Shown: piece by piece, positions 7,523 through 16,117 of the stretch
Position numbering within the stretch: position 1 is the stretch's first letter
How the letters are laid out: each line of letters starts with the position of its first letter
From: an uncultured bacterium
GTDB taxonomy: Bacteria; Verrucomicrobiota; Kiritimatiellia; RFP12; UBA1067
Assembly (NCBI GenBank): GCA_902800055.1
Contig: CADCCW010000017.1
Span: forward strand, 1 to 42,177
Length of the DNA: 42,177 nt
Reading direction: 5' to 3'
The notes under the pieces: model-generated
What the model saw: only the letters and a program-made list of their open reading frames with translations
Databases searched by the model: none
What the model was told of the DNA's origin: nothing
Program-made: the position numbers and the translations under genes

Positions 7523-9145
7523 CTACTGCTCGTAGTGGCGGCGGTAGTACTGGTTAAAGGCGTAGAACATCACGTTCACGCCGAGCTTGTAGGCCTGGTC
7601 GGCCACCTCGGGCGAGGCGCCGGAGTGGTCGTCGCGCCAGGCGTCGTTGATGTCGCCGGGGTGGTAGAAGACCACCCAGCGCCCTTCGTCGCGCACGCCC
7701 ATGGCGCGATAGCCGGCGTGATGCCAGAACGGCGGCGCGCCGTCCGGGAAGACGTAGGGACGCTGGTAGATCGTGTCGTCGTTGGGGATGTCCACGAGCG
7801 GACGCCCTGGGAAGACGCGGCGGAGCATCGACTTGACGGCGCCGTCGAAGTGGCCGCCGCCGTTGTCGATGAAGAGCATGCCGCCTTCCTTGAGGCAGTA
7901 GTCCCTGAGGATGCGCACCTCGCGGTCGGAGAGCGAGATGCCGCGCATGCCGGTCATGAAGACGAACGGCGGCGAGCGCTTCTTGGGGAAGAACTTGAGC
8001 CGCTCGATCTCGCGGAACTCGGTCTCTTTGGCGATCTTCATGCCGGTCCACTCGTGGAACTTGAGGAGCAGGTTGTAGTCGGCGCCCTTGCCCATGTCCT
8101 GGTCCCAGTCGCCGCCGTTGTACTTCAGGCGGATGAACCTGACCGCCGAGCCTTCCATGCCCTTGGGCCAGCCGCCGGTGCCCTTGCCCTTGCCGCCCTT
8201 CTGGGACGAGTTCTGGGCTGCATACGTGTCCTTCGTCTCCTCCTCGAGCTCCTTGAGGGTGACGACGTCGTCGATGTCCATGCGCTCGAGGATATAGGGG
8301 CTCCACGGGTTGACGGTGAGCTTCTTCGGCTTCTTGCGCTTGATCTTCTTCACCTTGACCTGCTCGAAGACCTGCTCGCCGCCGCCCTTGGGAAGGCCGT
8401 ACGGCTCCTCCCAGCCCCACATGAAGACGAGGTAGGGCCCGAAGATCACGAGGAAGAAGATGGTGAAGGCGTAGTAGAGCGAGCTCTTCCAGCGGCGGTC
8501 GCCGACGGTGGTCTTGGCCGCGGCGACGACACGCTCGCCGGCATCGCGCGTGAGCGGCTCGTCGCCGAAGCCGTAGGCGCGGCGGACGCCCTTCATGAGC
8601 AGCGCGACGAGGAGCGCGAGCGCCCAGAGCGCGGCGACGAATCCCCAGAAGAGGAGCCCGGTCCAGAGCTCGTTGCGCATCCCCGAGTCGAACGCCTTGT
8701 GGTCGCAGGCGACGAAGATGGAGCCGACGCGCATCAGCCAGACGAGCGCGAGCGCGGCGGTCACGGCGAAGGCGGCCCACGCCGCCTGCATCAAACGGAA
8801 GGAAAACCGCTTCTTCGCCAGCGCGGACACCATCGCCGCCAGCGAAAGCGCCGCGGCGGCGAGGAGCGCCCAGGCGAGGCGGGCGCCGGCGGCGAGGTGG
8901 CCGGCGCGCTCGAGGTAGCGGACGAGCGACTCGTCGAACTCCTTCGAGGCCACGTAGCCGCCGGAGACGAGGTACGCGCACCAGACGGCGACGAGGACGA
9001 GCGGGAAGAACCCAACCGCAAGGCGGAAGGAGAGCGAGCGGCGGCCCTGCCACGCCCACAGCGCGCCAACGACCTTCAGGCAGAAGGACGACAGCCGCCG
9101 GTGGCAGGCCTCGACGAACCCAAGCGCTCTCTCGACGAATTCCAT
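7523..9145 (-). CDS. DUF4159 domain membrane protein
   Basis: 540 residues. The first half has about five hydrophobic membrane segments (roughly 42-62, 90-110, 120-140, 155-180 and 238-258). A basic, Lys-rich linker and a Gly-Lys-rich stretch follow. The C-terminal 200 residues match DUF4159, with RLKYNGGDWDQD, FVFMTGMRGISLSD, GGMLFIDNGGG and HPGDINDAW. The DUF4159 fold resembles glutamine amidotransferase-like domains found in bacterial surface or BatA-associated proteins; its activity is not known to me. It is the last gene after exbB, two exbD genes and a TonB-like gene, which suggests that it uses proton-motive-force energy delivered by that complex. Start ATG at 9145, 28 nt after the upstream stop. 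Confidence 0.85.
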   Translation of the reverse strand: MEFVERALGFVEACHRRLSSFCLKVVGALWAWQGRRSLSFRLAVGFFPLVLVAVWCAYLVSGGYVASKEFDESLVRYLERAGHLAAGARLAWALLAAAALSLAAMVSALAKKRFSFRLMQAAWAAFAVTAALALVWLMRVGSIFVACDHKAFDSGMRNELWTGLLFWGFVAALWALALLVALLMKGVRRAYGFGDEPLTRDAGERVVAAAKTTVGDRRWKSSLYYAFTIFFLVIFGPYLVFMWGWEEPYGLPKGGGEQVFEQVKVKKIKRKKPKKLTVNPWSPYILERMDIDDVVTLKELEEETKDTYAAQNSSQKGGKGKGTGGWPKGMEGSAVRFIRLKYNGGDWDQDMGKGADYNLLLKFHEWTGMKIAKETEFREIERLKFFPKKRSPPFVFMTGMRGISLSDREVRILRDYCLKEGGMLFIDNGGGHFDGAVKSMLRRVFPGRPLVDIPNDDTIYQRPYVFPDGAPPFWHHAGYRAMGVRDEGRWVVFYHPGDINDAWRDDHSGASPEVADQAYKLGVNVMFYAFNQYYRRHYEQ

Positions 9146-9173
9146 CGCGTTGACGGTCCGGACTTGATTCCCC

Positions 9174-9632
9174 TTAGTCTAGCGACAGGTCGTCGCCGAG
9201 CTGGAACTCCTTCTTCGGCGGCAGCGGCTCCACCTCGGGCGGCGTCACCTTGCCGTCTTCCGCGGCAGGCGTCGCGGCGGTGGCTGGCGTCGCGGCGTTC
9301 GCTGCGTTCGTGGCGGCTGGCGCGGCGGCCTTGGCGTCCTTGGCGGCGTCCTTGGCGGGCGCGGCGGCCTTCTCGGCCTCGGCCTTCTTCGCCTCCTCGG
9401 CGGCCTTCTCCTCCGCCGCGGCCTTGCGGCGCTCGGCCTCGGCCTCCTTGTTCTCCTTCGACTTCTGGGCGTTGATGTAGGACGGCGAGTGGACGCCGTA
9501 CTTGCCCCAGTCGGCGAAGAGCGAGAACGACGTCCCGCCCAGCAGCGCCGCGTGCGCGATGATGGAGATCACCAGCGCCTTCGCGAAGATAGAGCGCTCG
9601 ATGTCGGTCAGCAGCATGTCTGGTTTTTTCAT
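9174..9632 (-). CDS. TonB-like single-pass protein with Ala/Lys/Glu-rich periplasmic stalk
   Basis: 152 residues. A short cytoplasmic N-terminus precedes one membrane segment (about residues 17-37). A long charged region rich in Ala, Lys and Glu (about 56-115), then Ala-Thr repeats and a Pro-rich tail (PPEVEPLPPKKE), complete the protein. This layout resembles the TonB/TolA transducer anchor and stalk, but no TonB C-terminal domain is present. Its position directly after two exbD genes supports a role as the energy-transducing partner. Function is inferred from layout and context only. Confidence 0.75.
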   Translation of the reverse strand: MKKPDMLLTDIERSIFAKALVISIIAHAALLGGTSFSLFADWGKYGVHSPSYINAQKSKENKEAEAERRKAAAEEKAAEEAKKAEAEKAAAPAKDAAKDAKAAAPAATNAANAATPATAATPAAEDGKVTPPEVEPLPPKKEFQLGDDLSLD

Positions 9633-9636
9633 GTTT

Positions 9637-10035
9637 CTATTCCTCCGGTTCGCCGGTGAGTATCATCTTCGCCCCCGATTCGCTGATCGCCTCGATCAGG
9701 GGCATGAAATCCCTTTTGGTCAGGTCCTTGTGGATCGCCACGTGGACGGTGTATTCGTGGTCCTTCTCGGCCAGCTCCTTGAGCGCGCTGGTTACCTCGC
9801 CCTTGGAGACCTGGGTTCCCTCGAACCAGATCTGGCCGTCCTTGTCGAGGAGCACCGAGCACTTCGGCGGCTCCTGCTGCTCGAGCGAAGGCGCGTCCGG
9901 CTTCTCGAGCTCGACGTTGCCGGTCTTCATGAAGTTCGACGCGAGCATGAAGAAGATGATGAGCAGGAACGCGATGTCGCCCATCGACGAGAGCGGCAGC
10001 ACCAGGCTCGGCTTCTTTCTCCTCCTTATCGCCAC
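9637..10035 (-). CDS. exbD: ExbD/TolR-type biopolymer transport protein (second copy)
   Basis: 132 residues, a usual length. A basic N-terminus is followed by one membrane helix containing the family's essential Asp (MGDIAFLLIIFFML, about residues 18-31), then a periplasmic domain with HVAIHKDLTKRDFMPLIE near the C-terminus. ExbD subunits pair with ExbB pentamers to carry protons and energise a TonB-like partner. It lies 1 nt after the other exbD and 4 nt before the TonB-like gene. Confidence 0.93.
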   Translation of the reverse strand: MAIRRRKKPSLVLPLSSMGDIAFLLIIFFMLASNFMKTGNVELEKPDAPSLEQQEPPKCSVLLDKDGQIWFEGTQVSKGEVTSALKELAEKDHEYTVHVAIHKDLTKRDFMPLIEAISESGAKMILTGEPEE

Positions 10036-10036
10036 G

Positions 10037-10456
10037 TCACTCCTCCATCACCGCCACCACCCCGCCGGCGGCGGCGATCGCCGTCGCCACCTGGTAGTAG
10101 CGCTCGTACTTCACCTCGGGCGCGGTCTCCACCACCACCGCCCGCTTGTCCGGCTTCTGGGCCGGGAAGTTCCGCCGCCAGAGCTCGGCCCTGAGCTCGT
10201 TCATCGTGACCTCCTTCTCGTTCTTCTCGCCGGTGGAGAAGACGATGCGGTCGGTGGTCAGGCGCACCGTGGGCGTGTCGGACTGCTTCTGCTCTGTCGG
10301 CGGCTTGGCGCTCGAGGGCATGTCCATCATGCGCCCGAACGGCCTCACCAGCGAAGTGGTGAGGATGAAGAAGATTATGAGCAGGTTGGCAATGTCGGAG
10401 AACGACGTCAGGTCCGGGCTGACGTCTCCCTGCCGCTTTGGTCCGATCCGCTTCAC
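10037..10456 (-). CDS. exbD: ExbD/TolR-type biopolymer transport protein (first copy)
   Basis: 139 residues. Same design as its neighbour but divergent in sequence: SPDLTSFSDIANLLIIFFIL at about residues 13-32 places the conserved Asp in the membrane helix, and a periplasmic domain with a Pro-rich linker follows. Two non-identical exbD genes after one exbB suggest a heteromeric ExbD dimer. It starts 28 nt after exbB ends. Confidence 0.93.
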   Translation of the reverse strand: MKRIGPKRQGDVSPDLTSFSDIANLLIIFFILTTSLVRPFGRMMDMPSSAKPPTEQKQSDTPTVRLTTDRIVFSTGEKNEKEVTMNELRAELWRRNFPAQKPDKRAVVVETAPEVKYERYYQVATAIAAAGGVVAVMEE

Positions 10457-10483
10457 TTCCGCCGCAGTCCCGTTTCAATTCGG

Positions 10484-11116
10484 TCAGGCGCCGACCGCCT
10501 GGCCAAACTCCGCGATCGCGCCCTCGAGCCGCATGTTCCACTCCTCGACGCGCTTCTGGAACATGTTGTAGGCGACGACGCCGGGGATCGCGATGATGAG
10601 GCCGGCGGCGGTGGTGATGAGCGCCTCGGAGATGCCGCCCGCGACCGCGCCCGGGTCGAGCCCGGCGGCCTCGGCCATCACCGAGAAGGAGTTGATCATG
10701 CCGGTCACCGTGCCGCACATGCCGATGAGCGGCGAGATGGACGCGACGAGCACCAGGAGCCCGAGGCGCTTCTCGAGGCCGTTCATCGAGCGGGGGGCGT
10801 AGTCCTCCATCGCCTTGGTGACGCCGGCGCCGATCTCCGCCTCGCTCCTGCCCTTCTCGCGCATGTCGACGAGGCGCCGCAGCCCCGTCAGCAGCACGGC
10901 CGCGACCGGTCCCTCGCCGGCCTCGCAGACCTGCACCGCGCGGTCGACGTCGCCGGCGGCCACCGCCTCGCAGACCTCGGCGCGCATCTTGTCGGGGTCG
11001 ATCTTCGCGGCGCAGCGGAACGCGCGCGCGCGGTCGATGATCGCCGCGACCATCGCAATCGAGCAGATAAGCAGCGGAATCATCATCCAGCCGCCGTCCA
11101 TCAGGTATCCTATCAT
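10484..11116 (-). CDS. exbB: MotA/TolQ/ExbB proton channel family protein
   Basis: 210 residues with three membrane helices, at about 8-28, 117-143 and 160-186. The signature region LGLLVLVASISPLIGMCGTVTGMI and the helix AGLIIAIPGVVAYNMF contain the channel-lining Thr/Gly positions of the family. It forms the inner-membrane motor with ExbD. It leads a five-gene operon and has a strong Shine-Dalgarno (GGAAGGAG) just upstream of the ATG at 11116. I cannot name a convincing -10 for it; a weak TGG-AATACT lies near 11142. Confidence 0.93.
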   Translation of the reverse strand: MIGYLMDGGWMMIPLLICSIAMVAAIIDRARAFRCAAKIDPDKMRAEVCEAVAAGDVDRAVQVCEAGEGPVAAVLLTGLRRLVDMREKGRSEAEIGAGVTKAMEDYAPRSMNGLEKRLGLLVLVASISPLIGMCGTVTGMINSFSVMAEAAGLDPGAVAGGISEALITTAAGLIIAIPGVVAYNMFQKRVEEWNMRLEGAIAEFGQAVGA

Positions 11117-11178
11117 GGTCTCTCCTTCCTGTTTTTGAAGTATTCCATTGTCTTAAATGCGTCTTGCCGCCGGAACGT

Positions 11179-12057
11179 TCAGCCCAGCAGCCCCAGCTCC
11201 TCCATCGTCCCCTTCAGCTGCGCGAGCTTCGCGTCGTCGGTCTCGCAGAGCGGCAGGCGGAACACCCGCTCGCACTTGCCCATCGCGGCGAGCGCCTCCT
11301 TCACCATCACCGGGTTGACGTCGATGAAGAGGTCGCGGAAGAGCCGGTAGTACTTCTCGTGGAGCGCGCGGGCGCGGACGAAGTCGCCGGCGAGCGCGAG
11401 CCGCACCATGTCGCCCATCTCGCGCGGGACGACGTTGGAGGCCACCGAGATGACGCCCGCGGCGCCGACGGCAATCATCGGCAGGGCGAGCGAGTCGTCG
11501 CCGGAGAGGACCGTGAGGCCAGGCGCGGCATCGCGCACGGCGCTCACGCGGTCGACCGAACCGGCCGCCTCCTTGATGGCGACGACGTTCGGGTGCGCGG
11601 CGAGGCGCTTCACGACGGAAAGCGGGATCTCGCGGCCTGTCCTGCCCGGCACGTTGTAGAGGATCACCGGCAGCCCCATGTCAGCGACGGACATGAAGTG
11701 GCGGTAGAGTCCCTCGGGATTGGGCTTGTTGTAGTAGGGAGTGACCTGGAGGCAAGCGTCGGCACCGCCGCAGGCGATGGCCGCGCGGGTCAGGGAAAGC
11801 GCCTCGGCGGTGGAGTTCGCGCCGGTGCCGGCGACGACGGTGCACTTGCCCGCGGCGAACTCGATCGTCTTCTCGATCACGCGGTGGTGTTCCTCGTGGG
11901 TGAGCGTGGGCGACTCGCCGCTCGTCCCCACCGAGCAGATGCCCTCGACGCCCGCGGCGGTCTGCTCGTCGACGAGCGCCTTGAGCGCGCCGTAGTCGAC
12001 CGACCCGTCGCGCGCGAACGGGGTCACTAGTGCCGTGATGGTGCCGGAAAGGTTCAT
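11179..12057 (-). CDS. dapA: 4-hydroxy-tetrahydrodipicolinate synthase
   Basis: 292 residues, full length. DapA condenses pyruvate with aspartate semialdehyde in lysine and diaminopimelate synthesis. Visible active-site elements are GTSGES (44-49), YYNKP (108-112), Tyr134 in YNVPGRTG, and the Schiff-base Lys162 in VAIKEAAG. I chose the ATG at 12057 because the family starts here and GGAG lies about 10 nt ahead. It follows lysS by 17 nt, so lysine synthesis and lysine charging share a transcript. Confidence 0.96.
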   Translation of the reverse strand: MNLSGTITALVTPFARDGSVDYGALKALVDEQTAAGVEGICSVGTSGESPTLTHEEHHRVIEKTIEFAAGKCTVVAGTGANSTAEALSLTRAAIACGGADACLQVTPYYNKPNPEGLYRHFMSVADMGLPVILYNVPGRTGREIPLSVVKRLAAHPNVVAIKEAAGSVDRVSAVRDAAPGLTVLSGDDSLALPMIAVGAAGVISVASNVVPREMGDMVRLALAGDFVRARALHEKYYRLFRDLFIDVNPVMVKEALAAMGKCERVFRLPLCETDDAKLAQLKGTMEELGLLG

Positions 12058-12074
12058 GTGTTTCGCTCCAATTG

Positions 12075-13529
12075 CTATGCCTTCTTGAGCTGCGGGAAAA
12101 GCACCACGTCGCGGATCGAGTCGGTGCCGGTGAGGAACATGACGAGGCGGTCGACGCCGAAGCCGAGGCCGCCGGTCGGCGGCATGCCGCACTCGAGGGC
12201 CGAGATGAAGTCCTCGTCGATCTTCTCGGTGTCCTCGCCGGCCTGGTTCTCGAGCGCCTTGCGCTGCTCGACGGGGTCGTTCTGCTCGGTGTAGCCGGGG
12301 CAGAGCTCGCGGCCGGCGACGACGAACTCGAAGACGTCCACGAGGCTGGGGTCGTCCTTGCACGCCTTGGCGAGCGGGACGAACTCGTGCGGGATCCTGG
12401 TCACGAAAGTCGGCTGCATCAGCTTCTTCTCGATGAGCTTGTCGTAGACCTCGTGGGTGAGCTCGAGCTCGCGAGTAATTCCGTCAAGCTCCAGGTTGGT
12501 GCCCGTCTCCGCACCCTTCGCCTTGGCCTTCGCGAGCTGGGCGGCGAAGTCGAGCTCGAACCAGTCGTCGCCCATCAGCTCCTTGACGAGGTCCTTGTAC
12601 GCGACGCGACGGTAGGGCGGGTTGAAGTCGATCACCGTCTTCTCCTCGCCGTACTCCACCTTGCGCGTGCCGATCACCTTGTCGCAGAGGTGCGGGAGGA
12701 GTCCCTCCATGATCGCCTCCATCGAGGTGCGGTCGCCGTACGCCTCGTAGATCTCGCACACCGTGAACTCGGGGTTGTGGGTGCGGTCGATGCCCTCGTT
12801 GCGGAAGTCCTTGCCGAGCTCGAACACCTTGTTCATGCCGCCCACGAGGAGGCGCTTCAGGTAGAGCTCCGGCGCGATGCGCATCACGCAGTCCTTGTCG
12901 AGCGCGTTGAAGTGGGAGAAGAACGGCTTCGCGGCCGCGCCGCCGGCCTGGTCCTGGAGGATCGGCGTCTCGACCTCCACGAACCCGCGGTCCCAGAGGT
13001 ACTTGCGGATCTCCATGATCAGTCGGGAGCGGACGAAGAACCGCTCGCGGCTCTCGTCGTTCGTCATCAGGTCCACGTAGCGGCGGCGGTAGCGCTCCTC
13101 CTGGTCGGCGAGGCCGTGGAACTTCTCCGGCGGCTGCTCCAGCGCCTTCGCGAGCATCGTCCACTCCTTCACCACCACCGACTTCTCGCCCTTCTGGGTG
13201 GTGAAGAACACGCCCTCGGCGCCGATGATGTCGCCGAGGTTGAGGAGCTTGAACGCGGCGAAGGCGGTCTCGGAGAGCTCGTCGCGCTTGAAGATGAGCT
13301 GGAAGCGGCCGGTGCCGTCGTTCATGGTGCAGAAGTTCATCTTGCCCATGCGGCGGATCATGAGGAGGCGGCCGGCGACGCGCACCGGCTTCCCCTCCTC
13401 GAAGTTTTCGCGCGCGGCCCTGAGGTCGACGTGGTCGTACCTGCGGCCGTAGGGCTCGTAGCCCATCTCCCGTAGCGCCTTCATCGAGGCGAGGCGCTGT
13501 TCGCGGTATTCGTTGGTTTCCTGTGCCAT
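12075..13529 (-). CDS. lysS: lysyl-tRNA synthetase, class II
   Basis: 484 residues, typical of bacterial LysRS-II. An N-terminal OB-fold anticodon-binding domain (about 45-150, with VRVAGRLLMIRRMGKMNF) is followed by the class II catalytic core with motif 2 (FRNEGIDRTHNPEFT) and motif 3 (GLGFGVDRLVM near the C-terminus). It attaches lysine to tRNA(Lys) in the cytoplasm. It begins 9 nt after smc ends. Confidence 0.98.
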   Translation of the reverse strand: MAQETNEYREQRLASMKALREMGYEPYGRRYDHVDLRAARENFEEGKPVRVAGRLLMIRRMGKMNFCTMNDGTGRFQLIFKRDELSETAFAAFKLLNLGDIIGAEGVFFTTQKGEKSVVVKEWTMLAKALEQPPEKFHGLADQEERYRRRYVDLMTNDESRERFFVRSRLIMEIRKYLWDRGFVEVETPILQDQAGGAAAKPFFSHFNALDKDCVMRIAPELYLKRLLVGGMNKVFELGKDFRNEGIDRTHNPEFTVCEIYEAYGDRTSMEAIMEGLLPHLCDKVIGTRKVEYGEEKTVIDFNPPYRRVAYKDLVKELMGDDWFELDFAAQLAKAKAKGAETGTNLELDGITRELELTHEVYDKLIEKKLMQPTFVTRIPHEFVPLAKACKDDPSLVDVFEFVVAGRELCPGYTEQNDPVEQRKALENQAGEDTEKIDEDFISALECGMPPTGGLGFGVDRLVMFLTGTDSIRDVVLFPQLKKA

Positions 13530-13538
13530 GGACTTGAC

Positions 13539-16046
13539 TTACTTCTCCTCCGGCTTCGCGCCGAGGTCGCTGAGCTTCATGGAGATGACGCGCGAGACGC
13601 CCTTCTCCTGCTGGCTCACCCCGTAGACGAGGTCGGAGCCGGCGATCGTGTGCTGGTTGTGGGTGATGATGAGGAACTGCGACTGCGCGAGGAACTCCTG
13701 CAGCTGCGAGACGAAGCGGCCGATGTTCGCGTCATCGAGCGCGGCGTCGAGCTCGTCGAGCATGCAGAACGGCGCGGGCTTGATCATGAAGATCGAGAAG
13801 AGCAGCGCCACCGCCGTCATCGTGCGCTCGCCGCCGGAGAGGAGCGAGACCGACTGCGGGCGCTTCCCGGGCGGACGCGCCACGATGTCGATGCCGCACT
13901 CGAGCGGGTCCTCCTCGTTCTCCAGCAGCACCAGCCGCGCCTCGCCGCCGCCGAAGAGCTTGGCGAACATCGCCTGGAAGTTGCGGTTCGCCGTCTCGAA
14001 AGTCGTGCGGAACATCGTGCCCGAGGTGTCGTTGAGGCTGCCGATGAGCTCCATCAGCCGCGCCTTCGCGGCGATGAGGTCCTCCTCCTGCGCCTTCTCG
14101 CGGGCGTAGCGCTCCTCGAGCTCGCGGCACTCCTCCACCGCCACCATGTTCACGGGACCGAGCGCGGCGATCTCGGCTTGGAGCTGCGAGACGGTGCGCT
14201 CCACCTCGGAAAGCGGCGGCTCGCCGGCCTCGCCCCAGTCCGGGTCGGGCTCGCGCATCACCGCGTCGGCGAAGAGGCCGTATTCGTCCTGCAGATGCTC
14301 GTAGACGTTCTGGCGGCGCATCGTTGCCTCGGCCGCCTGCACCTCCAGCTTGCCGCGGAAGTCCTTCGCCTGGTCGAGCGCGATCCGGCGCTCGCCGACC
14401 CTGGCGTCGGCGGCGGAGATCTTCTCGAGCATCGCCGCGCGCTCGTCGCGGACGGCCTGGATGCGGGAGAGCGCCTCGCCGGCGCGGGCCTTGAGCTCCT
14501 CGAGGCCGGCCATCAGGTCGCCGGACTCCTCGGTGAGACGGTCGATGGACTCGCGGTAGCCAGCGATCTGGCCCTGGCGCGCGGCGATCGCGCGCTCGAT
14601 CTCGGCGCGCCGCGCCGCGGACGCCTCCTCCTGCTGGCCGACGAACGAAAGCTCCTGCTCGAGCTGGCTCAGGGCGATGCGCCGCTCGGTCAGCCGCTGC
14701 GACGCCGGCATGTGGCCGCGCTCCATCGCGCGGAGTTCCTCCTCGGCGGCGGCGACGACGGCCATCAGGTCCTCGCGCTTCATCATCGTGGTGACGGTGG
14801 TGCCGGCCTTCCACGTCTCCACCGCGCCGTTGCGGCTGACCTCGCTGTCGGCGACGAGCGTGCCGGTGCGGGTGGTGTCGGCCACCTCGCGGCGCTTCTT
14901 CGCCACCTCGGCGCTCTTCGCGTCGATCTCGGCCTGCAGGCGCGAGAACTCCTCCTCGGCCTCGGCCAGCGCGTCGCGCGCCGCGGCGAGCGAGTCGCCG
15001 AGCAGCGCGCGCTTCTGCGCGAGCGACTCGGACTGCAGCTTCGCCTCGGAAAGCGCCTCCTCGGCGAGCTTCAGCTCGCCCTCGTCGCGCGCGATGTAGC
15101 CGCGGTACTCCTCGACGCGCGAGGCGTTGACGCCGATCACCTCGCGGGCGCGGGCGTACGCGCCCTCGGCGGACGCCTGCTCGGACGCGAGCGCCTGGAG
15201 GCCGTCCTCAAGCTCGTGGATCTGCGCGTGCAGGGCCTGCGCCTCTGCCTCGGCGGCGGCGACCGTCTCCTGCGCCTCGGCGATCGCGCGGTCGACCTCG
15301 GAGCGGTTCCTCGCGTTCTGCTCCAGCTCCTGGTCGTAGGAGCGAATGCGCTGGCGGGAAAGGTGGATGTCGAGCCCGCGCAGCCGGTCCCGGAGCTCCT
15401 TGCACTTCTTCGCCTTGCCCACCTGGCGCTGCAGGGAGCCGATCTGGCGCTTCATCTCGCGCAGGACGTCCTGCTCGCGCAGGAGGTTCTGCTCGGTCTG
15501 CTCGATCTTGCGGAGCGCCTCCTTGCGGTCGGCCTTGAACTTGGTGATGCCGGCCGCCTCCTCGAACACGGCGCGGCGGTCCTCGGGACGCGAGGAGAGC
15601 ACCGCGTCGATCTGGCCCTGCGCCATCACCGAGTAGGAGCTGGTGCCGATGCCAGTGCCCATGAAGAGGTGCTGCACGTCCTTGAGGCGCGAGGGCTGCT
15701 TGTTGATGTAGTACTCGCCGGTGCCGTCGCGGTAGACGCGGCGGGTGATGGTGACCTCGTGGTAGTCGGTGCCGAGCTCCTTCTCGCACTCGGCGAAGGT
15801 GATGGACACTTCCGCCGCGCCGAGCGGCTTGCGCGTGTCGGTGCCGTTGAAGACCACGTCGGCGAGCTTGGAGCACCTCAGCGCAGTCGGCTTCTGCTCG
15901 CCGAGAACCCAGCGGATCGCGTCGGAAACATTCGACTTTCCGCATCCGTTCGGACCGACGATCGCGATCAAACCGGGATCGAAGTCGAGCCGCGTCTTGT
16001 CCGCGAACGACTTGAAGCCGATTATCTCTAGCTGCTTGAGGTACAT
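13539..16046 (-). CDS. smc: chromosome segregation protein SMC, short and nearly hinge-less
   Basis: 835 residues, whereas SMC is usually about 1150-1200. The N-terminal head has Walker A (GPNGCGKSN, 31-39); the C-terminal head has the ABC signature LSGGE (736-740) and Walker B (CMLDELDAALDD, about 761-772). Between them are two coiled-coil arms, about 170-388 and 428-660. Where the roughly 150-residue hinge should be there is only a short segment (about 390-426), with none of the glycine-rich hinge motifs and only a faint likeness to the hinge's last strands. SMC organises chromosomes through ATP-gated DNA loops, and the hinge normally dimerises it. The -10 ends 9 nt from this ATG, so the leader is at most 2-3 nt. 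Confidence 0.9.
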   Translation of the reverse strand: MYLKQLEIIGFKSFADKTRLDFDPGLIAIVGPNGCGKSNVSDAIRWVLGEQKPTALRCSKLADVVFNGTDTRKPLGAAEVSITFAECEKELGTDYHEVTITRRVYRDGTGEYYINKQPSRLKDVQHLFMGTGIGTSSYSVMAQGQIDAVLSSRPEDRRAVFEEAAGITKFKADRKEALRKIEQTEQNLLREQDVLREMKRQIGSLQRQVGKAKKCKELRDRLRGLDIHLSRQRIRSYDQELEQNARNRSEVDRAIAEAQETVAAAEAEAQALHAQIHELEDGLQALASEQASAEGAYARAREVIGVNASRVEEYRGYIARDEGELKLAEEALSEAKLQSESLAQKRALLGDSLAAARDALAEAEEEFSRLQAEIDAKSAEVAKKRREVADTTRTGTLVADSEVSRNGAVETWKAGTTVTTMMKREDLMAVVAAAEEELRAMERGHMPASQRLTERRIALSQLEQELSFVGQQEEASAARRAEIERAIAARQGQIAGYRESIDRLTEESGDLMAGLEELKARAGEALSRIQAVRDERAAMLEKISAADARVGERRIALDQAKDFRGKLEVQAAEATMRRQNVYEHLQDEYGLFADAVMREPDPDWGEAGEPPLSEVERTVSQLQAEIAALGPVNMVAVEECRELEERYAREKAQEEDLIAAKARLMELIGSLNDTSGTMFRTTFETANRNFQAMFAKLFGGGEARLVLLENEEDPLECGIDIVARPPGKRPQSVSLLSGGERTMTAVALLFSIFMIKPAPFCMLDELDAALDDANIGRFVSQLQEFLAQSQFLIITHNQHTIAGSDLVYGVSQQEKGVSRVISMKLSDLGAKPEEK

Positions 16047-16055
16047 TTATTACGT

Positions 16056-16064
16056 ATTATACCA
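16056..16064 (-). promoter_or_regulatory. extended -10 promoter, near-leaderless smc
   Basis: TGGTATAAT followed by ACGT. Nine bases separate the -10 from the smc ATG at 16046, so transcription should begin about 2-3 nt before the start codon and leave no room for a Shine-Dalgarno sequence. Confidence 0.7.
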
Positions 16065-16084
16065 TATTTAGTGGTACGCTGCGC

Positions 16085-16117
16085 AAAAAACAACTAGCGG
16101 TATTCCGGCCACGGCTA
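16085..16117 (-). terminator. possible terminator after ugd
   Basis: An imperfect hairpin (16095-16117, outer arms TAGC/GCTA, including the ugd stop codon) is followed on the minus strand by GTTGTTTTTT. The stem is weak and interrupted. Confidence 0.4.

Noticed and set aside
5522-9475. Very long plus-strand frame (over 1300 codons)
   Set aside because: It is an antisense shadow of four well-supported minus-strand genes; high GC at third codon positions removes stops. The translation is Arg/Val/Leu-rich low complexity.
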